NCBI GenBank assembly: GCA_965112735.1
Contig: OZ218961.1
Location: forward strand, 2,914,001 to 2,978,000
Reading direction: 5' to 3'
Source of the DNA: Phaeosaccion multiseriatum
Lineage: Eukaryota; Ochrophyta, other classes
Length of the DNA stretch: 64,000 nt
This document shows, piece after piece, positions 32,001 to 44,265 of this stretch (positions within the stretch are counted from its first letter, which is position 1; every line of letters starts with the position of its first letter). The position numbers were made by a program, and so were the translations under genes. The notes beneath the pieces are model-generated. The model saw only the letters and a list, made by a program, of their open reading frames with translations, did no database searches and was not told the origin of the DNA.

Positions 32001-33184
32001 CTATTCCTCAAAGCCCTCTACGCCGAAGTGCAGTGGCTCACACGCCAGAGTGTCGAGATCCAGCAGTGCCGCTGTCCCCGATGTGGCGAAGGGCGGTAGG
32101 CACACGAGGCGGCAGCGGTGCTCACTGTCACTGCTAATGATCTCCTTGGTGGCAAACTCGGGCTGATTCCCCGCAAAGTACACGTGGGGGCATTCCTGAG
32201 GGAAAGAGGGGGACATATACGGGAGGCAGTGGGGGAAGGGAAGGGAGAAAGGATGGATGGAAGCATATGGAGAGGAGGGGGTAAGGCACGGCAAGAGGGG
32301 GGTTTGATATGATCGCCTTCTGATGCGGTGCCGTGTTGTTGAGCTCTTTCCCCGCCGCTCCCTTCCTCTCTGTCTGCTCTTGGTTGCCAGTCTCTTGTTT
32401 CTGCTTCAGTATCAGACTTCTTTTGACCTCATTTCGTGTGTATGGTCTACATCCACTCACCTCGATCACAAATGGGTCCATGTCCTCAAACGGGTAGCAG
32501 CCCAGTGTGTCCGGAGCTGTAGGAGCCATATGTCGAGTGGTCAGAGTGCTCTCCAGCTGCCTCAGACACCACGGCTCGACCTCTCCTTCTCCTCCTCCTC
32601 CTGCCTCCCCCAGTTCGCCCTGCTTGCTCCCCTCGCCCCTCGAGTCCACTTCCATTGCACCATCCTTCCCCTCTTTCCCCTCCTCTTGGCTTCCTTTGCT
32701 CTCCTTCTTCTTCCTCCTCAGGGGGTCTCGAGTGTACTTGCGGAGGTCTTCCAAAGGCTGCAATGCAATGCAGTGCAATGCAATACACAAGACAGGAGGG
32801 CGAGTTAGTCATGAACAGCGCATGGAAGAGACAGCATTGAATTTCAGTGAGGCTGTCCAACTGCCGAATGGCCAACTGCCGAATGACGAACTACCGAACC
32901 ACCAACTACCGAACGACCAACTACCGAATGACCTTGTCGTTTGGTGAATGCAATACTGTAATACGCAATGTGTGTGTGTGCGCGCGGGTATTTCAGTGAG
33001 GATCACCAATTGCCGAATGACCAAGCAACGAATGACCAAGTACCGAATAACCAAGTACCGAATGACCAAGTACCGAACGACCAACTAACGAATGACCAAG
33101 TACCGAATGACGGCGAATGCAATACTGTAATACGCAATGTGTGTGTGTGCGCGGGTATGCGTGTGTGTGTGTGTGTGTGTGTGC

Positions 33185-33219
<35 letters not shown>

Positions 33220-33347
33220 TATGTGTTTGCGTGTGTGTGTGTGGGCGACGAATCTGAAGCCTCTCACCTGGCCGGAGGAGCCCAGGAAGAGTCGCCCTCC
33301 GACGACGGCCTCGTGAGGATTGCTCACTCTATTGCCTGGATCCCAAT

Positions 33348-33403
<56 letters not shown>

Positions 33404-34270
33404 AGCATCCACGAGGCACACGTGAGGGGCGAGAAAGAGAGAGGGGAGAGAGTGAAGAGGGAGGGGGGAGAGACATGGAGGAAAGAGAGGGTGGAGAGGG
33501 GGAAGGGAGAGAGGAGAGGGAGAGAAGGTGGAGAGAGAGAGTGGGGAGGGAGAGAGGGGAAAGCGCGGTGAAGAACAGCGGGGCGCCTCCCAAGTGTAAG
33601 GTTGACGGGGACGAACGAGCAAAAGTTCAACAGCTACAGAGCAATAGAGTTAACTAAAAGAGAGTTTGGATGCAAAGGCACCGCATGTGCCCCCCACTCT
33701 GCCTTCCTTCCCTCCTTTCTTCCCTCCTTCCTTCCCTCCGTTCTTCCCTCCTTGCTTCCTTCCTTGCTGCCTCCTTTCTTCCTTGCTCCCCTCTTTCTCT
33801 TTCCCTCTCTCCCTCTCTCCCTCCCTCCCTCCCTCCCTCCCTCCCTCCCTCCCTCCGTCCGTCCGTCCCTCCGTCCGTCCCTCCCCCCCTCCCTCCCCTA
33901 GGCGAGCTCACATGTGCCAAACTGCACCGAAGTTGGCACGGTGCATAGATGGAGCGGCTGCTGAGGGAGGGTGTAATTGGCGGGGTCCAAAGCACCAGGC
34001 ATAACGTCCACCGGCACAGAGGCGCACAGCAAGGACAGGAAGGAATCGAACTCGCGAAGGGGGGCCGCTGCCGCCATCTGCTTCTGGGCATCCACCGGCC
34101 CTCGCCTGCATCAAGCGGCGGGAGGATCGAGATTTGAGTGAGGGGAGAGGAAAGAGAAGGAAAGGGAAAACACGCCACACCCCTCGCGACGACAAAGTAG
34201 GGACCGTGGTAGCGAGGAACTCTTGCGTGCTCTTACGTAACTTTGCCACGAAGGATGGGCAGGCAAGGCA

Positions 34271-34307
<37 letters not shown>

Positions 34308-36458
34308 CGTCGCAAAACCATCACCATTGTGATCGACGAGCGACAAAACACGCGCGACGTACCTGCTGGAAATGATTGCATCTGCCGGCACAACGCTGTT
34401 GCCGCAAATGATGACTCGAGAGATCCTCGCAGCCACGCCCGCTTGGTCCTGGGCCCGAGAGAGGGGGGTAGAGTAGAGGCATATGGGCAGACAGAGACAC
34501 GTAGGCAGAGTTGAGGTATACGGGAAGGGTAGAGAAGAGCAGAAGGCATGCTTTTGTTGAGGCGCAGGAAATCTCTTGTGCTCGCCTACCTTGCCGACCT
34601 TGTCTACCTCTTGTACCTTCCTCCCCCCCAGGTCTTCTCTCCCCTCTCTCCTACCTCCTCTCCCCCCTCCCCCCTCCCCTCTCTCTTCTCCTCTCCCCTC
34701 TCCCCTCTTCCCCATCCCTTCTCTCTTCTCCGCTCCCCTCTCCTCTTCCCCCCTTCCTTGCTCACCTCCCTGCCCCCTCTCCCCTCTTCTCCCTCCCTTC
34801 TCTCTCCCCCCCCCCCTCCCCCCGCTCCTCTACCCCCCCTTCCTTTTGCTTACCTCCTTACCCCCCAGGTAGCCGACAACGTAGTCCACAAGCATCTCGC
34901 TCAGCATCGGATTCGTCGGCCCCCCACACATGAGCCCAGAGACCAAGAGCACCAGCTTGGCAGCCCCCCCCTGACCGCTGCTGCCGCCGCCACTGCTGGT
35001 GCTGTCGGAAGGGGTGTTGGTACCCTTGAGAAGGCGAGGTGCGATGGTGGGTGCGGGGGGTAGGCCCGCATCACACCACGCCTCCACCTCGAATTGCCCC
35101 TCCTCGTTCAACGTGCCCATGACGGCCAGCGCCACCCCTGCAGGAGGGAAGAGGAAAGAGGGGCAAGCGTACGTAAACGGGGAAAGAGAGAGGGGCACAT
35201 ATGTGCAGGAGGAGGAGGGAAGAGGGGCAAAGGTACGTGGAGAAAGAGAAAGGGGTGCAGGTGCGTACAAAGCAGGAGTGAAGGGGAGGGGAAGAGTCGG
35301 GACAAGTCGGCGAAAGAGAAAAACGAGAGGCGAGTGAACGAAATAGCGGTATCAGAGTGGCATCGAAGGATGGCAAAGACTGTTGTGCTTCTTCTTCTTC
35401 TTCTTCTCCTTCTTCTTGGCCCCGGCTGCGGTGCATGACTGTGGCCCTATGTCCCATGTCCACCCTCCGCAGCATCGCAACCACGAGGGTGTTGCCAACA
35501 TACCGAAGTTTCAGTGTCAATGGGGTGCACGCGACCCTTTGTGGCTCACCTGCGCTGATGGCGGTCGCGTCAATCTCTCCCGTGAGTGTGAGCCTGCCGC
35601 TGCTGTCCTCCAGAGTCAACAAGTCATCTTCGCTGCTGAAATTTCCCTGCGGCACGAGCACCGCCTATATATACATACATGATGGCGACGAGAGAGCGTC
35701 GAAGAGCGGGAGAGGAAGGAGCCAACGAGGTAAAGAGAGGAGAAGAAGGGGTGTTAGAAGGGAGGCATGAAATAGGGCCCAGAGCAGCCCGCATCAATCA
35801 TCAGCCGCACACACGCATGGTTTTGAGGGGAGTCTGCACAGCGCTACTTACCTTGCACAGCCCTCTCTCCGTCTTGTACTCCTCTAAGATACTGGGCTTG
35901 AGCTTCATCGTCTGAGGACAGGCGATCGGCAGACGGACGCACACACGCCAGTGGAGCAACGTTCAGCTCGTAGATAAGGAGGCAACATGTAACAAAAAGC
36001 CCGGCGCCAGCCAACAGGGGCCACCACAGAGCTCCTACCGCACGCACCTTGTACGTGGTGCCGACGACGACTCTCTTCTCGCCGTCTCTCATCTGAACGA
36101 GCTGAGCGCACAACGGCACGTCCGGCCTAACAGGGGGGAGGAGGCGTGTGATACGCAGAGGGGAGTGTGAGAGACTAGGACAGGATAGCTTCGGCCCACC
36201 TTCAATAACTTACCACATCTTTTGGGCCCTTTGTTCCAGGGGCGCTTGCAATGCGGCGATCCTCTGGTTGTATATGTGGCTGAACTGTTGTGTGAACTTC
36301 TTCTTCTTGAGAATGAACCTCCCGCTCCTCGCCTGGTAGCCGTCCGTCCCGTCTATTCTCTCCAGCCTTCCCTCAGCCTCCGCCCCGTCCGCGACAGGCT
36401 GCAGCTGCCCTGGCGCGGGAGCAACCATCAGCTCCTGCTCTTCCATGCCGTCTCCCAT
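32001..36458 (-). CDS. POLD2: DNA polymerase delta subunit 2 (small B subunit)
   Basis: This is the regulatory B subunit of replicative polymerase delta (inactivated phosphoesterase fold plus OB fold), bridging the catalytic subunit and POLD3. Exons 36214-36458, 36048-36126, 35852-35911, 35550-35664, 34854-35137, 34363-34448, 33912-34105, 33268-33335, 32461-32757 and 32001-32195 join in phase to 540 residues. Diagnostic blocks: [16 protein letters not shown] near the N-terminus; [88 protein letters not shown]. An about 50-residue charged insert ([18 protein letters not shown] and onward) interrupts the region before [11 protein letters not shown] compared with animal POLD2. ATG 36458 was chosen; 36446 is an alternative. 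It is divergent from NUDCD2. Confidence 0.93.
32869..33113. repeat. 15-bp minisatellite within a longer repeat in a POLD2 intron
   Basis: Units of the form CCGAATGACCAAGTA run at about 32869-32935 and 33009-33113. Each block is followed by the same sequence GCAATACTGTAATACGCAAT and a (TG)n tract, so a larger unit of about 165 bp is also duplicated. It lies in the intron between exons 33268-33335 and 32461-32757. Confidence 0.85.
33347..33403. repeat. (CAA)n microsatellite in POLD2 intron
   Basis: The array lies just upstream of the acceptor for exon 33268-33335. On the coding strand it reads (GTT)n. The same intron (33336-33911) carries long CCCT/CCGT arrays at about 33700-33895. Confidence 0.8.
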
Positions 36459-36691
36459 TTCTCCCCCCCTTCCCAACACGTGGATAGGGCTATTCTGAAC
36501 CTCTCTTCCCCTCCTCAGCTGTCCTTGACTCTCTTGCCTGGCTGGTGTATTGCGCTGCTGGAGTCATAGTAGATTTAAAATCGTTGTCTGAAGTCAACAA
36601 ACGATGGCACTCGACAGCCTCATCTCGTCGCCTCGATTCGCTGTTTTAACGAATTAACACCCTTCAATTTTCCTCAGAGAGAGCAGCCTCG
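36459..36691. promoter_or_regulatory. Shared divergent promoter, POLD2 / NUDCD2
   Basis: 233 bp lie between the two ATGs. The stretch includes an A/T-richer patch (about 36630-36670) before the NUDCD2 start. The role is inferred from geometry only. Confidence 0.45.
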
Positions 36692-37979
36692 ATGGTGGAC
36701 TACTCCAAGTTCGACAAGATTGACGTGTCCGACGATGAGGAGGAGAGGGCAACAGAGAAAGTCCCGCAGCAGGCCCAGGAGATGCCGATGAAGCAGGACT
36801 TTGGGGGGCCAAAAGTGATCAAGCGGGCGGAGGAGGGGTCCGAGAAGGGGCGAATCAAGTTTGTCCACGGAGGTGAGTGGCGCAAAGCCCGTTGGAGAGA
36901 GGTGCATCACCCAAAGTCAACGAGCTGTACTGCTTTGAAAGAGGGTTGCCGCCTCAAAACTCTTGTTGTCCTGTCCCCGTTGTTTTGGATGTTTGTGACA
37001 CGCAGGGCAGACTGTGTACGAGTGGGAGCAGTCACTGGAGGAGGTGAACATCTTCGTCCGTCCTCCCCCCGGTATCACGTCCCCCATGGTGGAGTGCAAG
37101 ATCGAACACAAGCACCTCACCCTGGGCATTAAGGGGAACCCGCCCTTTCTCAACGAGGACTGTGGCGGACCCGTCAAGGTGAAGGAGAGCTTCTGGATGA
37201 TGGGTGAGTGAGGCATATCAATTGGACGCTCTCGCTTGCCTCCTCTCTATCTATGTTTCTATCTATCTTCCTGTTAAGTCAATAAATGTACCCACTTACG
37301 GCTTGTGCCCCACCCTACAGACGACAACGGGGAGATAAACATCAACTTGCAGAAGATGGAGAAGGGGGCCTTGTGGGACAGCGCGCTGCGAGGTCATGGA
37401 GGGAGTGCGGTGGACCCGGTGACAAAGGAGGATATGAAGAAGAGGATCATGCTCGAGAGGTTCCAAGAGGAGGTGAGATCTTATTGACTTGGAAGGAATC
37501 ACCCTATTATGCACACCCCAGTGTCATGTGGCTGCGGTCTTAGGAGTGTAACAAAGGAGGAGAGGAGAGGACCAGGCGCAGCGAGGAATGAAAAATCTTG
37601 CATCAGCAACCCCTCCCTTCCTTTGTTTGTAAATTAGACTGAACCTCCTGCACAACAATGTTGAACCTGACTGACGATAATTCAGCAACCTCCCGCCGCT
37701 CCCTTCGTGCCTCTAGCGGTAGCCTCCACCCCCCTCCATCCTAAATTCTCATCCCTCGGCCTTCCTCCCAACTACGGCAACCCTTCTCTCTCTCTCTCTC
37801 TCTGCACATCAAACAAATGCCCTCTCATCGTCTCCCTTCCTGTGGCTGCTGGCATCGCTGCTCCCCTCGCTTGCGCTGTATACCCTCCCCAGAACCCCGG
37901 CTTTGACTTTTCGGGGGCAGAGTTCAACGGGGCCGTGCCAGACGCACAGAGCTTCATGGGCGGCGTCAAGTACACATGA
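36692..37979 (+). CDS. NUDCD2: NudC domain-containing protein 2 (CS-domain co-chaperone)
   Basis: A p23/HSP20-fold (CS domain) protein of the NudC family that works with Hsp90 and stabilises clients such as dynein regulators. Exons 36692-36872, 37006-37203, 37321-37472 and 37893-37979 join in phase to 205 residues. An acidic about 55-residue start precedes the CS domain (YEWEQSLEEVNIFVRPPPGI, KHLTLGIKGNPPF, GEININLQKMEKGALWDSAL). The C-terminal block LERFQEENPGFDFSGAEF is the NUDCD2 signature and separates it from NUDC, NUDCD1 and NUDCD3. It is about 45 residues longer at the N-terminus than the human protein. Confidence 0.9.
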
Positions 37980-39024
37980 AACACACTAGTAGGAGGCATA
38001 TGGGCATCTTGAGCGGACTTGACTGCAGAGCACCAACCGGGCACACACACACACACACGCGTCAAAAACACGTGAGCGAGCGAGCGAGCGAGTGCAAGCA
38101 GTGGGACTCCAAAGAGTGAGGGGTGTATCATGTGTCCATGGAGCGCGGTAATCTCACCCCAGGACGATGCCCTGTCAACCAGAGCTTGACCTCTACACCA
38201 CCATCATTGGATTCGTCCGGGTGAGGCGGGATGGGCCAAACGAGCGAGGGAGAGCGGACCCTTCAATTTCGATTGTTGCACACAGATGGGATTCAAAACC
38301 TTTGTTCGAGCGTGAAAGAGGCTGCCGTCGCTGCTGCCGTCACTGCTACTGCTGCCTGCTGCTGTTGCTGCTGCTACTGCTGCTGCTGCTCTGCTGTTGC
38401 TGCTCCTCTCCCGGCGTACGATGGTTATGAATGGCTCACTACGGGGCTATCCAACCCACGGGTCACTACGGGGCTATTCAATCTGCTGGTCTGTCTGTGG
38501 TGGGCCGGGCACACATGCAAAGAGATATTATTGAGTGTAGAGCCAGGAGAGAGGGAGTGAGTGAGTGAGTGAGAGAGAGGCCCTCCCTGCCTCCCCAACC
38601 CAGCGCCCCTGCCTCCTGCACGCTCCTCTGCAGCTTGGTAGAGGATGGGGAGACTGGAGAACATGTGGGTAGCATATGGGGAGGGTGGCTAGGTGGAGTG
38701 GCATGTCTGATGCACGTAGGGCGAGCAACACGGATGCGCTGCCCGGAGGCTTCTAGGGGAGGTGGGGGGGTGTGGAGTGGAGGGAGGGAGGGGCTGTGGA
38801 GGCCTGTATGTATGTGTACATGTGGGTCAGGGAGGGGGTTTGGACCGCCCAAAGCTCCCCCCCAAGCCCCTTGGTACGGCAGGAGAGCTCCCTTGGCGGC
38901 CCTTCATGGCCCTTGATGGCCCTTGATGGGAGCAGACGGGAGGGAGTATAAGGTTTGGCCCAAAATCATCAGCAGGTTGTTACTACTTTACCTTTCGGCT
39001 CTCTCACCACCCGTGGGTCAAAAG

Positions 39025-39058
<34 letters not shown>

Positions 39059-39445
39059 TTCCATTTATATGATTGGTCTACGCTCTCTCTGGGCGTGTTG
39101 TTACTTTCTTCTAGCCTGTTACTCTGAGTTAGGTTGTTGTGGTTTTTCTTCTTGTGGCGGTCCTGATGAACATATCTTACCTCATGGTAGTGGCCTTGGC
39201 GCTACTGTTCTTTTGTTATAGCAACTACATGACCACCGAGGACACACCATGAGATAAGACATGTTCATCAGGACCGCCACAAAAAAAAACCCAACCTAAT
39301 AACTGAAGTAACAGACTAGAAGAAAAGTGCAAATCATAAAAGCTCAAGTGGCGAAATTCAGACGCAGCGTCAAGAGCCCCAGGGCTCACCATCCACTGCC
39401 AACCCCTCGTCCACCCACTGCCATCCCCTACTGGTGTGCGAGTTG
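37980..39445. other. Convergent intergenic region with a hairpin and repeats
   Basis: Between two convergent stop codons lie a CTG-rich patch (about 38330-38410), a small tandem (CACTACGGGGCTAT, about 38439 and 38465), a (CA)n tract at 39030-39056 and the long hairpin listed separately. I see no supported protein gene. Confidence 0.5.
39104..39330. repeat. Long imperfect inverted repeat (hairpin)
   Basis: Arms 39104-39188 and 39246-39330 are mostly complementary over about 84 nt with a 57-nt loop. A perfect 22-bp block pairs 39152-39173 with 39261-39282. No target-site duplication was found. It could be a fold-back element, a small-RNA precursor or a recent inverted duplication. Confidence 0.75.
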
Positions 39446-42400
39446 CTAGAGGTCTCCGAGGGCGGCATCAATCTCTTGCTGCAACGCGGCGGGAGCCACC
39501 CCTCTCTGGAGGCGCTCCCGAGCAAACTCAAAGAGCTCCTCGCCCAGCTCAGGGGTGCAGACTACCTGTGCGCAGGAAGGGGAGAGGCAACGGGGCAGAA
39601 GGGGAGTGAGTGAGTGAGGGAGGGGGGAAGTAAGTGAACGAGTGAGTGAGTGAGTGAGGGAGGGCGTGAACGATTGAGTGAGTGACTGAGTGAGGGCACC
39701 TGTGTACTGTCATTGCCGTATGCCCCCAGCGTAGCCCATATCGCAGAGACGCAAAAATAGGGCCCGACTTCAATAGCGCCCCCCTCTCCCTCCGCCCCTC
39801 CGTCCTCCCTCCTCCTACTTACCTTGCCACTTCCGCGACGAGACTCGCCAGGAGCGGCACCGTCCGCCTGTTGTGGAGTTGATGGCCTTGTTGTCACGCC
39901 CTTTCTTGTTCTAACCTGGGCATCCTTCCATCCAAAAGAAACGATTCCCATCATCTCTCGTGCGTCGATGCTATGCACCACGGAACAAGTCTGCAGCTGG
40001 TGTGGAGGCATCACGCATGAGCCGGAGGAGGAGGAAGAGGAGGGGGAGGAGGAGGAGACCGCCGCTCGCTCGGCACGGGCAAGGTGCTTGGCAGAGACAC
40101 TCAGCGTCCGCTCATCACTGCTGTAATGCACCAGCACGGGGGAAGCGGTCACTGCTGCCACTGCTGCTTCCTCTGCTGCTACTCCTACTTCTGCTGCTGC
40201 CCCACCCCCTCCTCCTCCAGCTCCTCCAGCTCCTCCTGCTCCTGAACTGGACTCTGCACGGCCGACCGAGCCGCCGTGCACTTGACCAGAGGACATGCTC
40301 CCACCCCCTTCCATTCGCTCCACCGTCCACCCTTGTTTGTTCAGCTTGCTCCTCAGCCAGGCGAAGGACTCCTCATCATCGGTATCATACATGAGCACCT
40401 TGTTGGGACTCTCAAGGCGTTCCCTTAGGCTCGACAAGAGCTGCCGCCGCCGGTCCGATGCCTGCTGCCGTCGCCTCTCTCTCTCCGAAAGCCTCGCTTC
40501 GCTAGTCCCCTGATCCTGCTGCTGTCGCTGCTCCTCCAAGAGCAGGAGCTCCGCTTCCTGCTCCAGAAGGACCATCTCCCCCTCAAAAGCCCCATCGTCT
40601 AATTCTTCCTCCTCCTGCTCCTCCTCCCCTTCCTCGTCCGCACCCCATTCGTTCTCCGCCTGTCGCCAGAAAACGCGTTCTTCAACCCCATCCTTTGGCA
40701 CCTCACCAACTCCACCTTCTAAATTACCCTCCCCTTCCTCTATAGTTATAACCCCCCCTTCTTCTCCTTGCCCGCTCCGCCGACCACTCCACCACCGGCT
40801 CACCCAGTGCCCCCCTACATTGGCAGAGTGCCGAATGGAGCTGCCGACAAGACCCATGTAGTTCAGCACAGGCGACAAAGCTCCACCGTCACCCGCACCA
40901 ACACGCTGAACTGTTGCTTTCCATCGTGTCTCCTCCTCCTCTCCCCCTGGTGCTCCGAGCGCTCCCTCTTCCTCTTCAGATGCACTACTGTCTTCACTAT
41001 GGCTGCCGTTGCTACCTCGCTGCCGCTGTAGTGACCCTTCTCCACTATCCTCCAACTCTCCTTCGTTGTGTCCGTCTCTCGGCACTGATGATGCCACTTC
41101 CTCCGTCGCAGCTTCGTGAGCCTCACCCATCCCACTCGGGGCAGCAGCAGCAGCGCCAGCAGCAGCAGCAGCAGGAGGAGCAGCAGCGGCGGCGGCAGCC
41201 CCCTGAACGGCGACTCCCTCTGCTGCTGCCAATGCTTCCATCGCTGCTCGTGACGCTTCCTCCGCTTCAGCGAGGACCTCTTCCGTCTCCGCCGCCTCTA
41301 CCGCAAGCTCTGCATCTGCCCGCTCCTCCTCTTTTTCTCGCGCCCTTTCGGCGTCTGCCGCCCTTTCCAGAGCCTCAATCGCCTCTACGGTGGCGTGCAC
41401 GTCACTCAGGTTACTGGTATGTGCCTCTTCAGCCCATGCGAGAATAGACGACAGCATTGCGGCCCTCACGTTGATGACGACGTCGGCACCAACCATATCG
41501 TCAAGCGCCTCTCTCCCACATTCCGCAGTCGCTCCTTCTCTTCCTCCTCCTCCTCCTCTTTCCCCCTGCCCCCCTCCCTCTATGTTCTGCCCGTCTCCTC
41601 TACTTACCGGACTTACTCGTTTTGCAATCTCTACAACCTTGGCCCAGATCCCCCCCATTCTCCCTCCTCCTTGTCCTTGTTCCATTTCGGCGGAAGTTGG
41701 AAGGTCCGCCAGAAGGACGCGGACTACTTGCATAGGCCTGGGCTTCTCGCCACCACCCTTCCCCGCGCCACTACCGCTGCTGCTGCCGCTGCTACTGTTG
41801 TTACTACTGCTACTAGTCCTCTCTCTCTCTTGCCGCTGATACTCTTGCTGCGCTGCATCTCCCAGCATTACTCCGCCCCAGATGGCCTGATCTACGCTCA
41901 GTCGCTGCTGCTGCTGCTCCGGCGATAGGGGAAAAGGAGGGCAAAAGGGACAGAGAGGCATAGAGGCATGCAGGATAGTTAGAGCTATGCAGTCGTCCTT
42001 CCTTGACATACTCACAAAGGCTGGCTCATGCTCAGGAAGGAAGGGGAAGCAGATAGGCCGAGAACGACTCCCTCCTGACCATCCCCCTCCCCCTTCCCTT
42101 CGCGCCATTTCTTCGTCTACTACTACTCCTGCTTCTTCTTCTTCTACTACTACTACTACGACTGCTACTACTACTACAACACACCTACGTAATTCTTAGG
42201 TTGATTCCGCTAAGTCAACTCATGTCCCCTACCTGCCGATGCCAAGCGGGCTTCCACCTGTGGTGAGCTTCTCTTCCCATGAGCTGCTGCGGGGCCGTAC
42301 TGGAAACAGCATCCGCCTCGACCAGCAGCATACCCCCGCCGTCGCTCTCGCTCTCGCTGTTGCTGTTGCCAGCCTTCGCATCCTCGCCTCCTCTCCAGGA

Positions 42401-43103
42401 CTCGGGAGGCGTAGCGGCCACCGGTAGCGCCCAGCCATCCTCCGCTCTCAATCGAAGCGACGACCTCTCCCCCGGTGCGCCTCTGGAGATTTGATGACCC
42501 AAGTTACACCACACAGGGGCAGGCAGGGAAAGGGCAAGAGGCTGTTGCTGCTGGTGCTGCTGCTGATGATGATGACCATCCTTTGAAGGTGGTGCTCCAC
42601 CGCCGTCCTCGTCGCCAGCGCCAGGATACTCGCCTCTTGAGGACCCCCTTCTTCTCCAATCTCCCACACTCTCCTCCTCAATCATTAGCCTGGTGAGTGG
42701 TGGCAACATCCCAGGCCCTACCCCATGCCCACTCCCATTCTCTCCCTCAACAAACATCACCACCGGTACTCGAGGCACCTCTCCTCTGCCCCCCTGCGCT
42801 CGGCAGCTGCGGAGGTGGGAGTGCAGCCCCTGTTGCGAGCACAAGCGAAGGGCCACTCCTGTTGATACTCCAAGAGTGGACGGCGTGGGGGCTGTAACGC
42901 CAGAAAGGACGCTTTCGCGGTACTCGTCTTGACCCCTTCGCCAAGCGACAAGGCTGCCTGCGGCAATGGTGAGGGCCGTGCCTTCGGTGGGTGGGCGGGG
43001 GGGGAAGGAAAAGGAGTAGGGTGGGGAATCAAGCCGAGCAGGTACGGGATCAGAAGAAAGGCATATTCGCTCCGCGAGTCGCAAATTGATTGCGTGAGGA
43101 AGA

Positions 43104-43147
<44 letters not shown>

Positions 43148-44120
43148 GTGTGTGTTGTGCGTGTGTGCGTGTGTGCGAGCGCGTGTGTGAGTCTCCCGTG
43201 TGGGCTACGGCCGAGGTATGCAAGCCCGCCAAATGTCACCTACCCGTGGCCAGACCGACTCTTAGAGCGCGCAAGGAAGACGGAAGGACTCCACCTCTCG
43301 CATGCAATTGCAGCGAAACAAGGGACGTTGGTGATGCTGAAGCTACAGCTGGCGATGGCCGCGGTAAGGGTACTGCCGACGGAGACGGGAGTCCTCGCTT
43401 GATGGCCTCTCCTGCTGCTGTAGACGGTGCTGTACACACAGGGGGTGAAGAAGAAGCCGCCCCCAGCGTCCCTACCGCACCATCTTTGTCCACGGCGGCA
43501 CGTCCTGTCGGCGTATCAGACACACGAGACGAAGGAGATAAAGGCGAGGGAGAAGACGGCGACAGTGACGCTGCTGCCGACGATAGCGATGCCGACGGAA
43601 GTCTTGGTCTCTTCAACGCCCCCTTCGCCTTATCGCTGGTGATTTCGCCCACTCCTCGCCTGTGCCTTTGTTGAAGAACAACCTGCGCGCTGAGGGAGTG
43701 TCCAACAAAGCTTGGTAGAGCATTGGCGAGTGCAAAACGTAACGCAAAAGCGAGGCGTTCCTGGCCACCACTATCCAGTGCTTTTTCGTCAAAGAAACCC
43801 ACATGTTGAGCGATCTCTGCTGCTCCGACTGCTGCCGTTGGCAGTGGTGATGCCGATGGGGGTTGTGGTGATGCAGAGGGCGAGGGTGAAGAGGCATCGG
43901 TGGAAGAAGACTGCGGGCGAGAGGGGGAAGGGGGCTGGTGCCTCTGCACGCTCAACCAGCCTTCTAGTCCAGCCAAAGCAAACGCCAGACCAGCAACGCC
44001 TCCTGCAGGTGCTGCGACCTCATCGAGCCATCCTCCAACGCGGCGCCTCACAAAGGGCCGACGCGCTGCCCTGCAAGCCTCGTCTGCCGCAGCCGCTGCT
44101 GCTTCCTCAGATGGCTGCAT
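39446..44120 (-). CDS. Unrecognised 1312-residue acidic, coiled-coil-rich protein
   Basis: Four exons, 43244-44120, 42233-42957, 39700-41916 and 39446-39565, join in phase to about 1312 residues. I do not recognise a family. Exon 1 has an Ala-rich start and a hydrophobic/helical stretch (LAFALRFALANALPSFVGH). Exon 2 has an ordered block (SLVAWRRGQDEYRESVLSGV, VPRVPVVMFVEGENG) then His/Gln repeats. Exon 3 has Ala/Glu coiled coil (AEEASRAAMEALAAAEG), acidic runs, a compact segment (KVLMYDTDDEESFAWLRSKL, LNKQGWTVERME) and FGWKDAQ. Exon 4 ends the protein with an amphipathic tail (ELGEELFEFARERLQRG). No signal peptide or clear membrane span is seen. It is divergent from Psf3 by 145 bp. Confidence 0.7.
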
Positions 44121-44265
44121 GCAGCCGACCCGCCCAAGGGCTTGCTTTTACCCCCTTTGTTGCAAAGATGCGCCAAAAGTGCGAATGCCATCCAGTGCCA
44201 TCCCCGTCCAGCTTCCCTTCTTCTTGTCATTAGGGACGACTTGCTTATCAGCCCTTCGCTAAGCC
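44121..44265. promoter_or_regulatory. Shared divergent promoter, unknown protein / Psf3
   Basis: Only 145 bp separate the two start codons, the tightest of the five divergent pairs in the window. No core element was recognised. Confidence 0.5.

Noticed and set aside
34113-34257. Extra POLD2 exon starting [13 protein letters not shown] (- strand)
   Set aside because: It cannot be joined in phase to both neighbours, whereas exon 34363-34448 joins exon 33912-34105 directly in frame and matches the expected family spacing.
34511-35063. Ser/Pro/Leu-rich + strand ORFs opposite POLD2
   Set aside because: They lie on CT-rich intron sequence of POLD2 and overlap its exons; POLD2 is clearly supported on the other strand.
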